Source: Flavobacterium litorale (lineage in GTDB: Bacteria > Bacteroidota > Bacteroidia > Flavobacteriales > Flavobacteriaceae). Taken from it: DNA of 64,000 nucleotides. The translations under genes were made by a program, and so were the position numbers. The stretch is from assembly GCF_019613795.1 (NCBI RefSeq), contig NZ_CP080429.1, positions 1,145,501 to 1,209,500 on the forward strand, in the 5' to 3' direction. The notes below the pieces were generated by a model that saw only the letters and a list, made by a program, of their open reading frames with translations, made no database searches and had not been told where the DNA came from. Of the stretch, positions 1 to 8,385 are shown one piece after another (within the stretch, counting starts at the first letter, position 1; each line of letters begins with the position of its first letter).

Positions 1-152
1 TTAAGGCTACAGGAGCCGATACTGCTACTAAAGCGGCTATAGCAGATTATACGCAAAGGGCTTTTGCTACACTAGAAAAACTGGATATTGACCCCGATAA
101 AAAACTGATGCTAGAGCAGTTTGGACAAGTGCTTATGCAACGAAAAGTGTGA
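1..152 (+). CDS. C-terminal fragment, probable polyprenyl diphosphate synthase
   Basis: Only the last 49 codons lie in the window, in the frame starting at base 3 and ending with TGA at 150-152. The peptide contains a tyrosine, a phenylalanine-alanine pair, a leucine-rich helix and the ending LMQRKV. This resembles the last helix of trans-isoprenyl diphosphate synthases (A..L..L....K..L..F...L..R). The aspartate-rich catalytic motifs would lie to the left of the window, so the assignment rests on the tail alone. The stop codon overlaps the next gene's ATG (TGATG), so the two are probably translationally coupled. Confidence 0.45.
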   Translation, partial: KATGADTATKAAIADYTQRAFATLEKLDIDPDKKLMLEQFGQVLMQRKV

Positions 153-502
153 TGTATATACCACTTGCAAATACCGATTTATTACTGAGCCAAGCGCAAA
201 AAGAGCAGTTGTATAGTAAACTTATAGAACAGCTTAATAAAGATTTTACTTTGGCGAATGAGCTATTGGATTTTAAAACCGATATAACTCCTATAGAATT
301 GAAGCTTGGGCTTCGCGAAAAGATATATACGCTAATACAACATAAGTTTGCCGAGTATTTAAACCTCCTTTACATTATAGATGTACCTGAGCGCGAAATA
401 AAAGCACTAAGTGGCGGAGATATAATGGAGCTTAGCGAGCAAGTAGCGTTTTTAATATTAAAACGGGAATGGCAAAAGGTTTGGTTTAGGAATAGGTATT
501 AA
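152..502 (+). CDS. Small conserved hypothetical protein, 116 aa
   Basis: A 116-residue soluble protein with no signal peptide or membrane segment. It is helical and rich in charged residues (Leu, Glu, Lys). I do not recognise the family. The ATG at 152 is preferred over the in-frame GTG at 149 because it overlaps the upstream stop (TGATG), the usual arrangement for coupled genes. It follows a probable prenyl synthase gene and is followed by a dispersed-repeat-like palindrome, so it is probably the last gene of its operon. No catalytic motif is visible. Confidence 0.7.
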   Translation: MYIPLANTDLLLSQAQKEQLYSKLIEQLNKDFTLANELLDFKTDITPIELKLGLREKIYTLIQHKFAEYLNLLYIIDVPEREIKALSGGDIMELSEQVAFLILKREWQKVWFRNRY

Positions 503-529
503 CAGACAGTTGGACTTATACTCGCTGTT

Positions 530-600
530 GTCATTCCGACGAAGGAAGGAATCTTTGAACTGGTTTTACAGATTGCTTCGTCATGCTTCCTCGCAATGAC
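530..600. repeat. Imperfect palindromic repeat (GTCATTCCGA...TCGCAATGAC type)
   Basis: Left arm GTCATTCCGACGAAGG... and right arm ...CTTCCTCGCAATGAC form an imperfect inverted repeat with related inner arms (GGAATCT and AGATTGCTTCGTCATG). From memory, this sequence type is a common intergenic dispersed repeat in Bacteroidota genomes. Only one copy is visible in this window, so its repeat nature cannot be proven here. It sits between two convergent genes and could also fold as a transcript-end hairpin. Confidence 0.6.
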
Positions 601-615
601 GGGGGCTAATAATTG

Positions 616-1161
616 TCAAAAAAACACGCGTATAAAAGGCATAAAAGCATCGCTATATACCCTATCTCGTTCTCGAAACAAAACGTTATACCGAATACCA
701 ATGGTAACGTTACCTGTATTGTATCCTGCACCTAAAAATAAGGCGGTATTCCAAAAATCACGGTCACGAAGCAGTGTATTATTATCATCAAACACATTAT
801 CGTCGTAATTGAGGTTAACACGGAGTTGCTCTACTTCGGCAGATAATTGTACTTCGGGTATGGGGCTAAATATTCCTATAACAGACATGCCGTAGATGTA
901 CGACTCGTAAAAATCGTCAAAATTAACATAACTACCTTGCAGCCCAACACCCACACCCACATACGCATTAACTTGGTATAGCGCACTAGGGGCAATCAAA
1001 ATATCGGTATAATCCCTGCCAAATGCTACCCCTGCTGTGCCACCAAAACGTACCCTGCTCCAAAAGTCACTATCCTGTTGCGCATTCGTAGTTGTACAAC
1101 ACAATATAGTTGATACTATTAGGGTACATTTTGTTAAAAAATTGAAAAAGCCTATTTTCAT
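616..1161 (-). CDS. Small outer-membrane beta-barrel protein, 181 aa
   Basis: The protein begins with a typical signal peptide (MKIGFFNF... to TTNAQQ). Alternating hydrophobic/polar strands with many Gly, Tyr and aromatic residues follow, and it ends in FIRVFF. A C-terminal phenylalanine is the usual BAM-recognition signal of outer-membrane barrels. Its length fits an 8-stranded porin-like family, but no specific function can be assigned. It is transcribed divergently from odhA, sharing the 1162-1279 upstream region. The start is the ATG directly before the signal peptide. Confidence 0.8.
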   Translation of the reverse strand: MKIGFFNFLTKCTLIVSTILCCTTTNAQQDSDFWSRVRFGGTAGVAFGRDYTDILIAPSALYQVNAYVGVGVGLQGSYVNFDDFYESYIYGMSVIGIFSPIPEVQLSAEVEQLRVNLNYDDNVFDDNNTLLRDRDFWNTALFLGAGYNTGNVTIGIRYNVLFRERDRVYSDAFMPFIRVFF

Positions 1162-1232
1162 ATCAATTGTTTAGTGCATAATTACTAATCATAAATATAT
1201 TAAAAAGAAGTAAAGATTAATTACAATTGTTG

Positions 1233-1240
1233 TACTTTTG
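1233..1240 (+). promoter_or_regulatory. Promoter -7 box for odhA
   Basis: TACTTTTG is an exact match to the Bacteroidota sigma-A -7 element TAnnTTTG. Transcription would start near 1247, downstream of the TTG at 1238. This argues that odhA starts at ATG 1280. Confidence 0.6.
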
Positions 1241-1279
1241 TCTAAAATTTTTCAACCAAAAGGTCATAAAGACATAAGT

Positions 1280-4057
1280 ATGGACAGGTTTTCCTTTTTA
1301 AACGCAGCACATACTGCTTTTTTCGCAGATTTATACGAACAATACATAGAAAATCCCGATAGTGTAGAGCCAAGCTGGAGAAGCTTTTTTCAAGGTTTTG
1401 ATTTTGCAAACGAGTATGGCTCCGAAAACGATATAGCAACCACTACATCAAACCAAGCGGCAGCGCAACAAACAATTTCTGACCTTCCTGATCGATTACA
1501 GAAAGAATTTAGAGTACTAAATCTTATTGAAGGCTACAGAACGCGTGGGCATCTCTTTACAGAGACCAACCCCGTACGCGAACGCCGAAACTATTCGCCA
1601 ACGATAGAGCTGGAGGATTTCGGATTATCAAAAAGTGATCTTACTACCGTATTTGAAGCAGGTAAAGAAGTAGGGCTTGAGCAGGCTACATTAGAGCAAA
1701 TACTAAACTACCTTAAAAACGTATACCGTACTCACACAGGTATTGAGTACATGTACATCCGTAACCCTAAAGTTAGGAAATGGATACAAAATAGGCTTTC
1801 GGCTAACGAAAATCAACCAAAAATTGATGCAGAGCAGCAAAAACAAATATTAGAAAAGTTAAACGAAGCAGTTTCTTTCGAAAACTTTTTACATACCAAA
1901 TATGTAGGTCAAAAACGTTTCTCGTTAGAAGGTGGCGAATCGTTAATACCAGCTATAGATGCCCTTATTGAGGCAGCAGCCGAGAAAGGCGTAGAGCAAT
2001 TTGTAATGGGTATGGCACACCGTGGGCGTTTAAATATGCTTGCTAATGTATTTGGTAAATCTACAGCCGATATATTTAGTGAATTTGACGGTAAAGATTA
2101 CGATGAAGATGCCATGTTTGATGGTGATGTTAAATACCACTTAGGGTTAACATCGGACAGAAAAACCAGACGTGGTAAAAATATAAACATAAACCTAGCA
2201 CCCAACCCATCGCACCTAGAAACAGTAGGAGCGGTTATAGAGGGTATTGCTAGAGCAAAACAAGACAAATACTTCCCAGAAGATAACGCTAAAGTACTAC
2301 CAATAGCACTGCATGGCGATGCTGCTATTGCAGGGCAGGGAATAGTGTACGAAATTGTACAAATGGCTAATTTAGATGGGTATAAAACAGGCGGTACCAT
2401 ACACGTAGTTATTAACAACCAGGTAGGCTTTACAACCAACTATCTGGATGGTCGCTCGTCTACCTACTGTACCGATGTTGCAAAAGTAACACTATCGCCA
2501 GTACTGCACGTAAATGCAGATGATGTAGAGGCTGTAGTACACGCTATGCTTTTTGCACTGGATTACCGAATGGAGTTTGGAAGCGATGTATTTATTGATT
2601 TATTAGGGTACAGAAAGTATGGGCATAACGAAGGCGACGAGCCCCGCTTTACCCAGCCTAAACTTTACAAAATAATAGCAAAGCACAAAAACCCAAGAGA
2701 TATTTATGCCGAAAAGCTATTAGCTTCGGGTGTTATAGAGGAAGGGTACGTTGCTGCGTTAGAAAAAGGATATAAAGAGCAATTAGAGCAAAGTTTAGAG
2801 GCTTCTCGTAAAAAGGACTTAACAGTTATAACGCCATTTATGCAAAATGAATGGCAAGGTTATATAGAAAGAGCTGACGAGGAAGAGATGCTTAAAAAAG
2901 TAGATACTACATTTTCTCGGGAAAACCTTGATGATATTGCAGGAGTAATTACGCAATTACCATCGGATAAAAAATTCATCCGAAAAATACAGAAACTAAC
3001 AGATGACAGAAAGCGCATGTACGAAACCGATAAGCTCGATTGGGCTATGGGGGAACTATTAGCTTATGGTACATTGCTTACGGAAGGTTTTGATGTTCGT
3101 ATTTCTGGGCAAGATGTAGAGCGTGGTACATTCTCGCACCGTCATGCTGTAATAAAAGTAGAAGATTCTGAAGAGGAAGTAGTATTACTCAACAGGTTAA
3201 ACAACCAAAAAGGTAAATTTAATATATTCAACTCCCTACTATCAGAGTACGGTGTTGTAGGTTTCGATTACGGTTATGCATTAGCAAGCCCCAAAACGCT
3301 AACCATTTGGGAAGCACAGTTTGGAGATTTCTCTAATGGTGCCCAAATTATGATAGACCAATACATTACTGCTGCCGAAGATAAATGGAACAACCAAAAC
3401 GGTTTGGTAATGCTATTACCACACGGTTACGAGGGGCAAGGTGCAGAGCACTCATCGGCACGTATGGAGCGTTACTTACAAATGTGTGCCAACCACAATA
3501 TGTATGTTGCCGATTGTACTACGCCAGCCAACTTTTTCCACTTATTGCGTAGGCAGATGAAAACAAACTTCCGTAAACCACTTATTGTGTTTACACCAAA
3601 AAGTTTGTTACGTCATCCATCAGTAATATCAACCAAAGAAGAATTAGCAAGTGGTACTTTCCAAGAAGTATTGGACGATCCAGCAGCAAATCCAGATAAG
3701 GTAAAATCGTTAGTATTCTGTACGGGTAAATTTTATTACGATTTAGTAGCAGAACGTGAGAAATTGGGTAGAGATGATGTTGCTTTTGTACGATTAGAGC
3801 AATTATTCCCGCTCCCTGTAGCACAGCTTAAAGAAGCTATAGCAAAATATAAAAATGCCGACGATTACGTTTGGGCACAGGAAGAACCTAAAAATATGGG
3901 TGCATACAGTTACATGTTAATGAACTTTAACGAAGTAAAATTACGTGTAGCATCACTCAAACCATCAAACGTACCAGCAGCAGGTAGCGCATCGCGTGCT
4001 AAAAAGCGTCATGCCGCCGCTATTGCAATGGTTTTTGATAAAGATTTATTTAATTAA
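1280..4057 (+). CDS. odhA: 2-oxoglutarate dehydrogenase E1 component
   Basis: Thiamine-diphosphate-dependent E1 subunit of the TCA-cycle 2-oxoglutarate dehydrogenase complex. It decarboxylates 2-oxoglutarate and transfers the succinyl group to the lipoyl arm of E2. Seen in the 925-residue protein: the N-terminal E2-binding segment (MDRFSFLNAAHTAFFADLYEQ), HRGRLNML near residue 250, the ThDP/Mg region GDAAIAGQG near 345, GDEPRFTQP near 452, and the C-terminal transketolase-like region with AQFGDFSNGAQ near 680 and GYEGQGAEHSSAR near 715. Length is normal for the family. ATG 1280 is chosen over TTG 1238 because the -7 promoter box covers 1233-1240. odhB follows 56 bp downstream, so the two form an operon. 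The E3 gene is not in this window. Confidence 0.97.
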   Translation: MDRFSFLNAAHTAFFADLYEQYIENPDSVEPSWRSFFQGFDFANEYGSENDIATTTSNQAAAQQTISDLPDRLQKEFRVLNLIEGYRTRGHLFTETNPVRERRNYSPTIELEDFGLSKSDLTTVFEAGKEVGLEQATLEQILNYLKNVYRTHTGIEYMYIRNPKVRKWIQNRLSANENQPKIDAEQQKQILEKLNEAVSFENFLHTKYVGQKRFSLEGGESLIPAIDALIEAAAEKGVEQFVMGMAHRGRLNMLANVFGKSTADIFSEFDGKDYDEDAMFDGDVKYHLGLTSDRKTRRGKNININLAPNPSHLETVGAVIEGIARAKQDKYFPEDNAKVLPIALHGDAAIAGQGIVYEIVQMANLDGYKTGGTIHVVINNQVGFTTNYLDGRSSTYCTDVAKVTLSPVLHVNADDVEAVVHAMLFALDYRMEFGSDVFIDLLGYRKYGHNEGDEPRFTQPKLYKIIAKHKNPRDIYAEKLLASGVIEEGYVAALEKGYKEQLEQSLEASRKKDLTVITPFMQNEWQGYIERADEEEMLKKVDTTFSRENLDDIAGVITQLPSDKKFIRKIQKLTDDRKRMYETDKLDWAMGELLAYGTLLTEGFDVRISGQDVERGTFSHRHAVIKVEDSEEEVVLLNRLNNQKGKFNIFNSLLSEYGVVGFDYGYALASPKTLTIWEAQFGDFSNGAQIMIDQYITAAEDKWNNQNGLVMLLPHGYEGQGAEHSSARMERYLQMCANHNMYVADCTTPANFFHLLRRQMKTNFRKPLIVFTPKSLLRHPSVISTKEELASGTFQEVLDDPAANPDKVKSLVFCTGKFYYDLVAEREKLGRDDVAFVRLEQLFPLPVAQLKEAIAKYKNADDYVWAQEEPKNMGAYSYMLMNFNEVKLRVASLKPSNVPAAGSASRAKKRHAAAIAMVFDKDLFN

Positions 4058-4113
4058 TATCGTATTTTTGATTTAACAATAGAAGTTAACAACACCAATA
4101 AAATTATACTGAG

Positions 4114-5337
4114 ATGATTTTAGAAATGAAAGTTCCCTCTCCCGGGGAATCGATTACCGAAGTTGAAATCGCAACATGGCTAGTACAAGATGGCGACTAT
4201 GTAGAGAAAGACCAAGCCATTGCCGAAGTAGATTCAGATAAAGCTACCCTAGAGTTGCCCGCTGAAGCTGCGGGTATTATTACACTAAAAGCAGAAGAAG
4301 GTGATGCCGTAGCTGTTGGGCAAGTGGTATGCCATATAGATACAAGTGCTGCCAAACCAGAAGGTGATGATGCTGCTCCTGCAAAAGAGGAGAAAAAAGA
4401 AGAAGCACCTAAAGCAGAGGAGAAAAAAGAAGCTCCAAAACAAGAAGAAAAAACATACGCTACAGGCGCCCCATCGCCCGCAGCACGCAAAATACTAGAT
4501 GAGAAAGATATAGACCCTGCTAATGTAACAGGTACGGGTAAAGGGGGCAGAATAACTAAGGATGATGCCCTTAACGCAAAACCAGCTATGGGTACACCAA
4601 CAGGTGGTAACAGAGGCTCGGAGCGTAAAAAGCTTTCGATGCTTCGCAGAAAAGTAGCAGAGCGCTTGGTTTCGGCTAAAAACGAAACGGCAATGCTTAC
4701 TACCTTTAACGAGGTTAATATGACGCCTATTAACAAAATAAGAGCTGAGTATAAAGAAGCGTTTAAAGCAAAACACGGCGGTACAAGCTTAGGCTTTATG
4801 TCGTTCTTTACCAAAGCAGTTGTTAGAGCATTACAGTTATACCCAGATGTTAACTCTATGATAGATGGGGACTATAAAATAACATACGATTTTGTTGATA
4901 TCTCAGTAGCAGTATCAGGACCTAAAGGTTTAATGGTACCTGTAGTACGTAATGCCGAAAACTTAACCTTTAGAGGTGTTGAGGCAGAAATAAAACGTTT
5001 GGCTATTCGTGCTCGTGATGGGCAAATTACTGTTGATGATATGACGGGTGGTACATTTACCATATCTAACGGTGGTGTATTTGGTAGCATGCTATCTACA
5101 CCAATCATTAATCCACCACAATCGGGTATATTGGGCATGCACAATATTATAGAGCGCCCAATAGCTGTAGATGGTAAAGTGGAAATTCACCCAATGATGT
5201 ATGTAGCACTTTCGTACGACCACAGAATTATAGATGGTCGTGAGTCAGTAGGTTTCCTTGTAGCAGTTAAAGAAGCACTAGAAAACCCTACGGAGCTACT
5301 TATGGATAACAATCCTAAAAAAGCGTTAGAGCTTTAA
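4114..5337 (+). CDS. odhB: Dihydrolipoyllysine succinyltransferase (E2 of 2-oxoglutarate dehydrogenase)
   Basis: E2 core of the 2-oxoglutarate dehydrogenase complex; it transfers succinyl from lipoate to CoA. Domain order: lipoyl domain at residues 1-76 with the lipoylated lysine K43 in DSDKATLE; an Ala/Lys/Glu-rich flexible linker at about 85-115; a peripheral subunit-binding domain at about 118-155 ([13 protein letters not shown]...[10 protein letters not shown]); and a C-terminal acyltransferase domain with the catalytic SYDHRIIDG motif (H370, D374). At 407 residues it has the standard single-lipoyl length. It follows odhA in the same direction, and a very strong hairpin terminator lies 13 bp after the stop. 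Confidence 0.97.
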   Translation: MILEMKVPSPGESITEVEIATWLVQDGDYVEKDQAIAEVDSDKATLELPAEAAGIITLKAEEGDAVAVGQVVCHIDTSAAKPEGDDAAPAKEEKKEEAPKAEEKKEAPKQEEKTYATGAPSPAARKILDEKDIDPANVTGTGKGGRITKDDALNAKPAMGTPTGGNRGSERKKLSMLRRKVAERLVSAKNETAMLTTFNEVNMTPINKIRAEYKEAFKAKHGGTSLGFMSFFTKAVVRALQLYPDVNSMIDGDYKITYDFVDISVAVSGPKGLMVPVVRNAENLTFRGVEAEIKRLAIRARDGQITVDDMTGGTFTISNGGVFGSMLSTPIINPPQSGILGMHNIIERPIAVDGKVEIHPMMYVALSYDHRIIDGRESVGFLVAVKEALENPTELLMDNNPKKALEL

Positions 5338-5350
5338 TAAACAATAAAAA

Positions 5351-5401
5351 TAGTAGTATAAAAAAGTCCCACTAAATAAGTGGGACTTTTTTATACTACT
5401 A
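5351..5401 (+). terminator. Strong bidirectional terminator hairpin after odhB
   Basis: Perfect 23-bp inverted repeat (arms 5351-5373 and 5379-5401) with a 5-nt AAATA loop. The GC core GTCCCACT is flanked by A6 and T6 tracts, so it can act as an intrinsic terminator on either strand. The stem is unusually long and free of mismatches. Confidence 0.9.
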
Positions 5402-5495
5402 AACAATATCTTTATCTTAAAATGCAGGTAAGGCTGTTAAAGGATTTACTAATAAATCTCTTAGTAAAGGCAGACTAACTATTGTATAAAATGAT

Positions 5496-5527
5496 AACAC
5501 CCACTCGTAAAAGAGTGGGTGTTTTCT
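5496..5527 (+). terminator. Second terminator-like hairpin
   Basis: AACACCCACTC and GAGTGGGTGTT form an 11-bp perfect stem (5496-5506 and 5513-5523) with a 6-nt loop (GTAAAA), followed by TTCTC. It stands about 100 bp after the first terminator, and no recognisable gene lies between them. It may be a back-up terminator or the end of an unrecognised small transcript. Confidence 0.6.
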
Positions 5528-5869
5528 CTCAACGGAATAAATGAAAGAATTGGATGTATTGTTTAATATACCTTATTTTATAGAAAACACACACAGGTAA
5601 TAAAAGTTGTTAAAGCACTTTAATTACTAATTATCGTACAAAATACTAATCAATTAACCGTTAAGTTTTTAAAAAGATTCTTTTTCGACTAAGTGCATTG
5701 CTTTTTCGATAAAAAACATAACAATCTAATTGTGTGTAATTTAAGCGGTGTAGAATATCTATCAATATTCTGTAGTATGTTTTATGTATCTATTTAATAT
5801 AGTAATCCATAACAGCTTCTACTTATAAAAACTACTGTTAATTGAAAAGGGTATAGTAATAAGAGTTTA
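5528..5869. other. Intergenic stretch with no recognisable gene
   Basis: About 340 bp of AT-rich DNA between the odhB terminators and the 3' end of the retropepsin-like gene. No open frame with protein-like composition, tRNA, repeat or consensus promoter was seen. It lies at the 3' ends of two convergent genes. Confidence 0.5.
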
Positions 5870-6313
5870 CTACAACTGTTTCAGATAAAAGCAGTTATTA
5901 TGGTAATCTATAATAGCTTTACCCATTAAGAGTACATCGGCACCAATTATACCGTGTACGGGTTTTGCTTTGTATTGGCGTAACGCTTCGTTTACGTGCG
6001 ACATATCAAAAATAATAAGCCCAAAATCTTTATTAGTCCAACGTCCCAGCTTTAATACATTATCTAACGATGTTTGTGTAGCCATACCAACACCACCAGC
6101 ACCTGCTGCTTTGGTATCGGAGTGTGATGCCAAAAGTTCAAAATATTCAATACTATCAAGCCCAACACAACTGTTAGAGGCTCCTGTATCCAATATAAAA
6201 TTGCCCTCTTTGCCATTTATTTTTGCTTTAATTAATAAGTGCTGTGTTTTAGATAGTTTAAAACGTATTCGTTTGTATTGTTGCTCTTTCAGGATATCAT
6301 ATAAGTTTTCCAT
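5870..6313 (-). CDS. Retropepsin-like aspartic protease, clan AA, 147 aa
   Basis: A small protein with the retroviral-type aspartic protease signature LDTGASNSCV; the catalytic Asp is D42. Around it are the flap-like segment GGVGMATQTS and the late hydrophobic HGIIGADVLL motif typical of the single-domain retropepsin fold. It should act as a homodimer. There is no signal peptide or membrane segment, so a cytoplasmic location is likely. Its substrate is unknown. It is a single gene, divergent from tatD, with a -7 box 23 bp upstream. Confidence 0.85.
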   Translation of the reverse strand: MENLYDILKEQQYKRIRFKLSKTQHLLIKAKINGKEGNFILDTGASNSCVGLDSIEYFELLASHSDTKAAGAGGVGMATQTSLDNVLKLGRWTNKDFGLIIFDMSHVNEALRQYKAKPVHGIIGADVLLMGKAIIDYHNNCFYLKQL

Positions 6314-6335
6314 TCTGTAGTATTGGTTCTATTCT

Positions 6336-6343
6336 CAAAAATA
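6336..6343 (-). promoter_or_regulatory. Promoter -7 box for the retropepsin-like gene
   Basis: On the minus strand this reads TATTTTTG, an exact TAnnTTTG match placed 23 bp before the ATG at 6313. Confidence 0.5.
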
Positions 6344-6387
6344 CTTTAAAATATTGTATAAACACTTTAAAACCATTTTCAACTTTG

Positions 6388-6395
6388 TAAGTTTG
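6388..6395 (+). promoter_or_regulatory. Promoter -7 box for tatD
   Basis: TAAGTTTG is an exact match to TAnnTTTG, 18 bp before the ATG at 6413. The predicted 5' leader is very short. Confidence 0.55.
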
Positions 6396-6412
6396 CATCT
6401 CAAAAAATTATC

Positions 6413-7180
6413 ATGATACTTACAGATACCCATACCCATTTGTATAGCGAAGAATTTCAGCACGATAGCGATGCTGCTATACAGCGCGCTATACAAGCAG
6501 GGGTAAACCGATTGTTTGTTCCATCTATAGATGCCAGCTATACCCAGAAAATGTACGCCTTAGAAGCAAAATACCCCGATAATGTATTTTTAATGATGGG
6601 GCTGCACCCAACCTATGTAAAGGACAATTACCAAGAGGAGTTAGCACATGTTGAAGAGCAACTAGCCAAACGAAAATTTGCTGCGGTGGGCGAAATAGGT
6701 ATTGATTTGTATTGGGATAAAACACACCTTAAAGAGCAACAATATGCCTTTAGGCATCAAATACAATTGGCAAAAAAGTATGAGTTGCCAATTAATATAC
6801 ATTGTAGGGATGCGTTTGATGAGATTTTTGAAGTTTTGGAATCAGAAAAAGGAGAGGGGCTGTACGGCATCTTCCACTGCTTTACAGGTAATTTTGAACA
6901 AGCCCAAAAAGCAATCTCCTACGGGATGAAGTTGGGTATTGGTGGTGTTGCTACTTTTAAGAATGGTAAAATAGACCAGTTTTTGAATGAAATAGACCTT
7001 AAACATATTGTGTTAGAGACCGATTCGCCTTACTTAGCACCCGTTCCGTACAGAGGGAAACGAAACGAAAGTAGTTACACCGTTTTGGTTGCCGAAAAGT
7101 TGGCTAGTATATATGGTGTAAGTGTAGCTGATATTGCTGCAGTAACTACTAAAAACTCCAAAGCTATTTTTGGTTTTTAA
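6413..7180 (+). CDS. TatD-family metal-dependent deoxyribonuclease
   Basis: TIM-barrel hydrolase of the TatD/YcfH family, proposed to act as a DNase or 3'-5' exonuclease in DNA repair. Metal ligands are all visible: H7 and H9 in TDTHTHLY, E94 in AVGEIGIDLYW, H130 in IHCRDA, H155 in FHCFTG and D204 in LETDSPYL. At 255 residues it is full length. It is the first gene of a run with the acyltransferase and asparaginase genes in the same direction. The exact substrate of this paralogue cannot be read from sequence. Confidence 0.93.
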   Translation: MILTDTHTHLYSEEFQHDSDAAIQRAIQAGVNRLFVPSIDASYTQKMYALEAKYPDNVFLMMGLHPTYVKDNYQEELAHVEEQLAKRKFAAVGEIGIDLYWDKTHLKEQQYAFRHQIQLAKKYELPINIHCRDAFDEIFEVLESEKGEGLYGIFHCFTGNFEQAQKAISYGMKLGIGGVATFKNGKIDQFLNEIDLKHIVLETDSPYLAPVPYRGKRNESSYTVLVAEKLASIYGVSVADIAAVTTKNSKAIFGF

Positions 7181-7248
7181 CACAGAATGACCCTTAAATT
7201 CATAAAATTTTTGTTCATTTGTGGCATTGTTTTAACGATACTAACTAC

Positions 7249-8385
7249 ATGTCAAAATTCGATCATATTCGCCCTTTTTATGATAGTGAAGTAAATGAGG
7301 CTATATGTGGTGCTGTACATCACCCCATGATGAAAGCACTTATGAGTTTTGCATTTCCAGATGTTGATGCTGAAACTTGGGAAAAACAGCTAAAAAAAAC
7401 GCATTCAAAGCGCGATTTTCAGATCAACTTTATTTACCCTGCAGTACAAAAAGTATTGCAAAAAAGCTCTGAAGGGCTTACTACATCGGGTTTTGAAAAG
7501 TTAGACGTACACACACCATACCTATTTATATCCAATCATAGGGATATTATACTGGATACATCATTATTAAATGTTTCGTTACACGACCACGGACAAATAA
7601 TGACGGCTTCTGCCATAGGCGATAATCTTGTACAAAAACCTTTTTTACATACGTTATCGCGCTTAAACCGCAACTTTTTGGTACAGCGCGGGCTTCCGCC
7701 AAGAGAGTTGCTACAAAGTTCACGACTTATGTCGGAATACGTATCGCAACTTGTATTACGTGAGAATCGTTCGGTATGGATAGCACAACGCGAGGGGCGT
7801 ACCAAAGATGGTAACGACGCTACACACCAGGGCGTTTTAAAAATGTTGGCAATGGCTGCCGATGAGGATAACCTGATGCAGTATTTTAAGAAAATTAAAA
7901 TTGTACCTGTTTCCATATCGTACGAATACGATCCTACGGATGCACTAAAAATGCCAATGCTAATGGCACAAGCCAACGATGAGGTGTATGTAAAAGAAAA
8001 AAATGAGGACTTTAATACCTTGTTAAGTGGTATTATGGGGCAAAAAAAGCGCATACACATTCATGTTTGCGATGTACTTAGTAATGAGCTAGATGTTATA
8101 GCCAACGAGTTTGATAATCAGAACAGGCAGATACAAGCATTAGCACAGGTGTTAGATGATGCCATACTAAGCACCTACAGGCTATGGCCTACCAATTATA
8201 TTGCATACGATTTATTAAATAAAACAACCCGTTTTAAAGATAAATATACCGAGAGAGAAAAATCTCTTTTTGAGCGTAGATTAGAAATGCGTATTGATGC
8301 CGATAATAAAACGTTACATAACGGATTTTTAGCCATGTATGCCAACCCTGTGGTAAATAAAATGAAATACCAAAATGCAGAATAA
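7249..8385 (+). CDS. Glycerophosphate acyltransferase-like protein (PlsC superfamily)
   Basis: A 378-residue protein with the acyltransferase block FISNHRDIILD (H97) and a second block IAQREGRTKDG that fits the EGT/EGR substrate-binding motif. The family transfers fatty acyl groups to lyso-phospholipids or related acceptors. The usual spacing is HX4D; here the aspartates are D99 and D103, so the catalytic box is a variant. ATG 7249 is preferred over TTG 7219, which would add ten low-conservation residues. The gene's last 11 bases overlap the asparaginase start, indicating translational coupling. Confidence 0.8.
   Translation: MSKFDHIRPFYDSEVNEAICGAVHHPMMKALMSFAFPDVDAETWEKQLKKTHSKRDFQINFIYPAVQKVLQKSSEGLTTSGFEKLDVHTPYLFISNHRDIILDTSLLNVSLHDHGQIMTASAIGDNLVQKPFLHTLSRLNRNFLVQRGLPPRELLQSSRLMSEYVSQLVLRENRSVWIAQREGRTKDGNDATHQGVLKMLAMAADEDNLMQYFKKIKIVPVSISYEYDPTDALKMPMLMAQANDEVYVKEKNEDFNTLLSGIMGQKKRIHIHVCDVLSNELDVIANEFDNQNRQIQALAQVLDDAILSTYRLWPTNYIAYDLLNKTTRFKDKYTEREKSLFERRLEMRIDADNKTLHNGFLAMYANPVVNKMKYQNAE

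Noticed and set aside
4197..4814. 205-aa open frame on the minus strand opposite odhB
   Set aside because: It is antisense to a certain gene, has no family features, and its Ser/Ala/Pro-rich composition comes from the complement of the Lys/Glu/Ala linker.
7536..8060. 174-aa minus-strand frame opposite the acyltransferase gene
   Set aside because: Lies wholly inside a well-supported gene on the other strand; no signal, motif or start region of its own.
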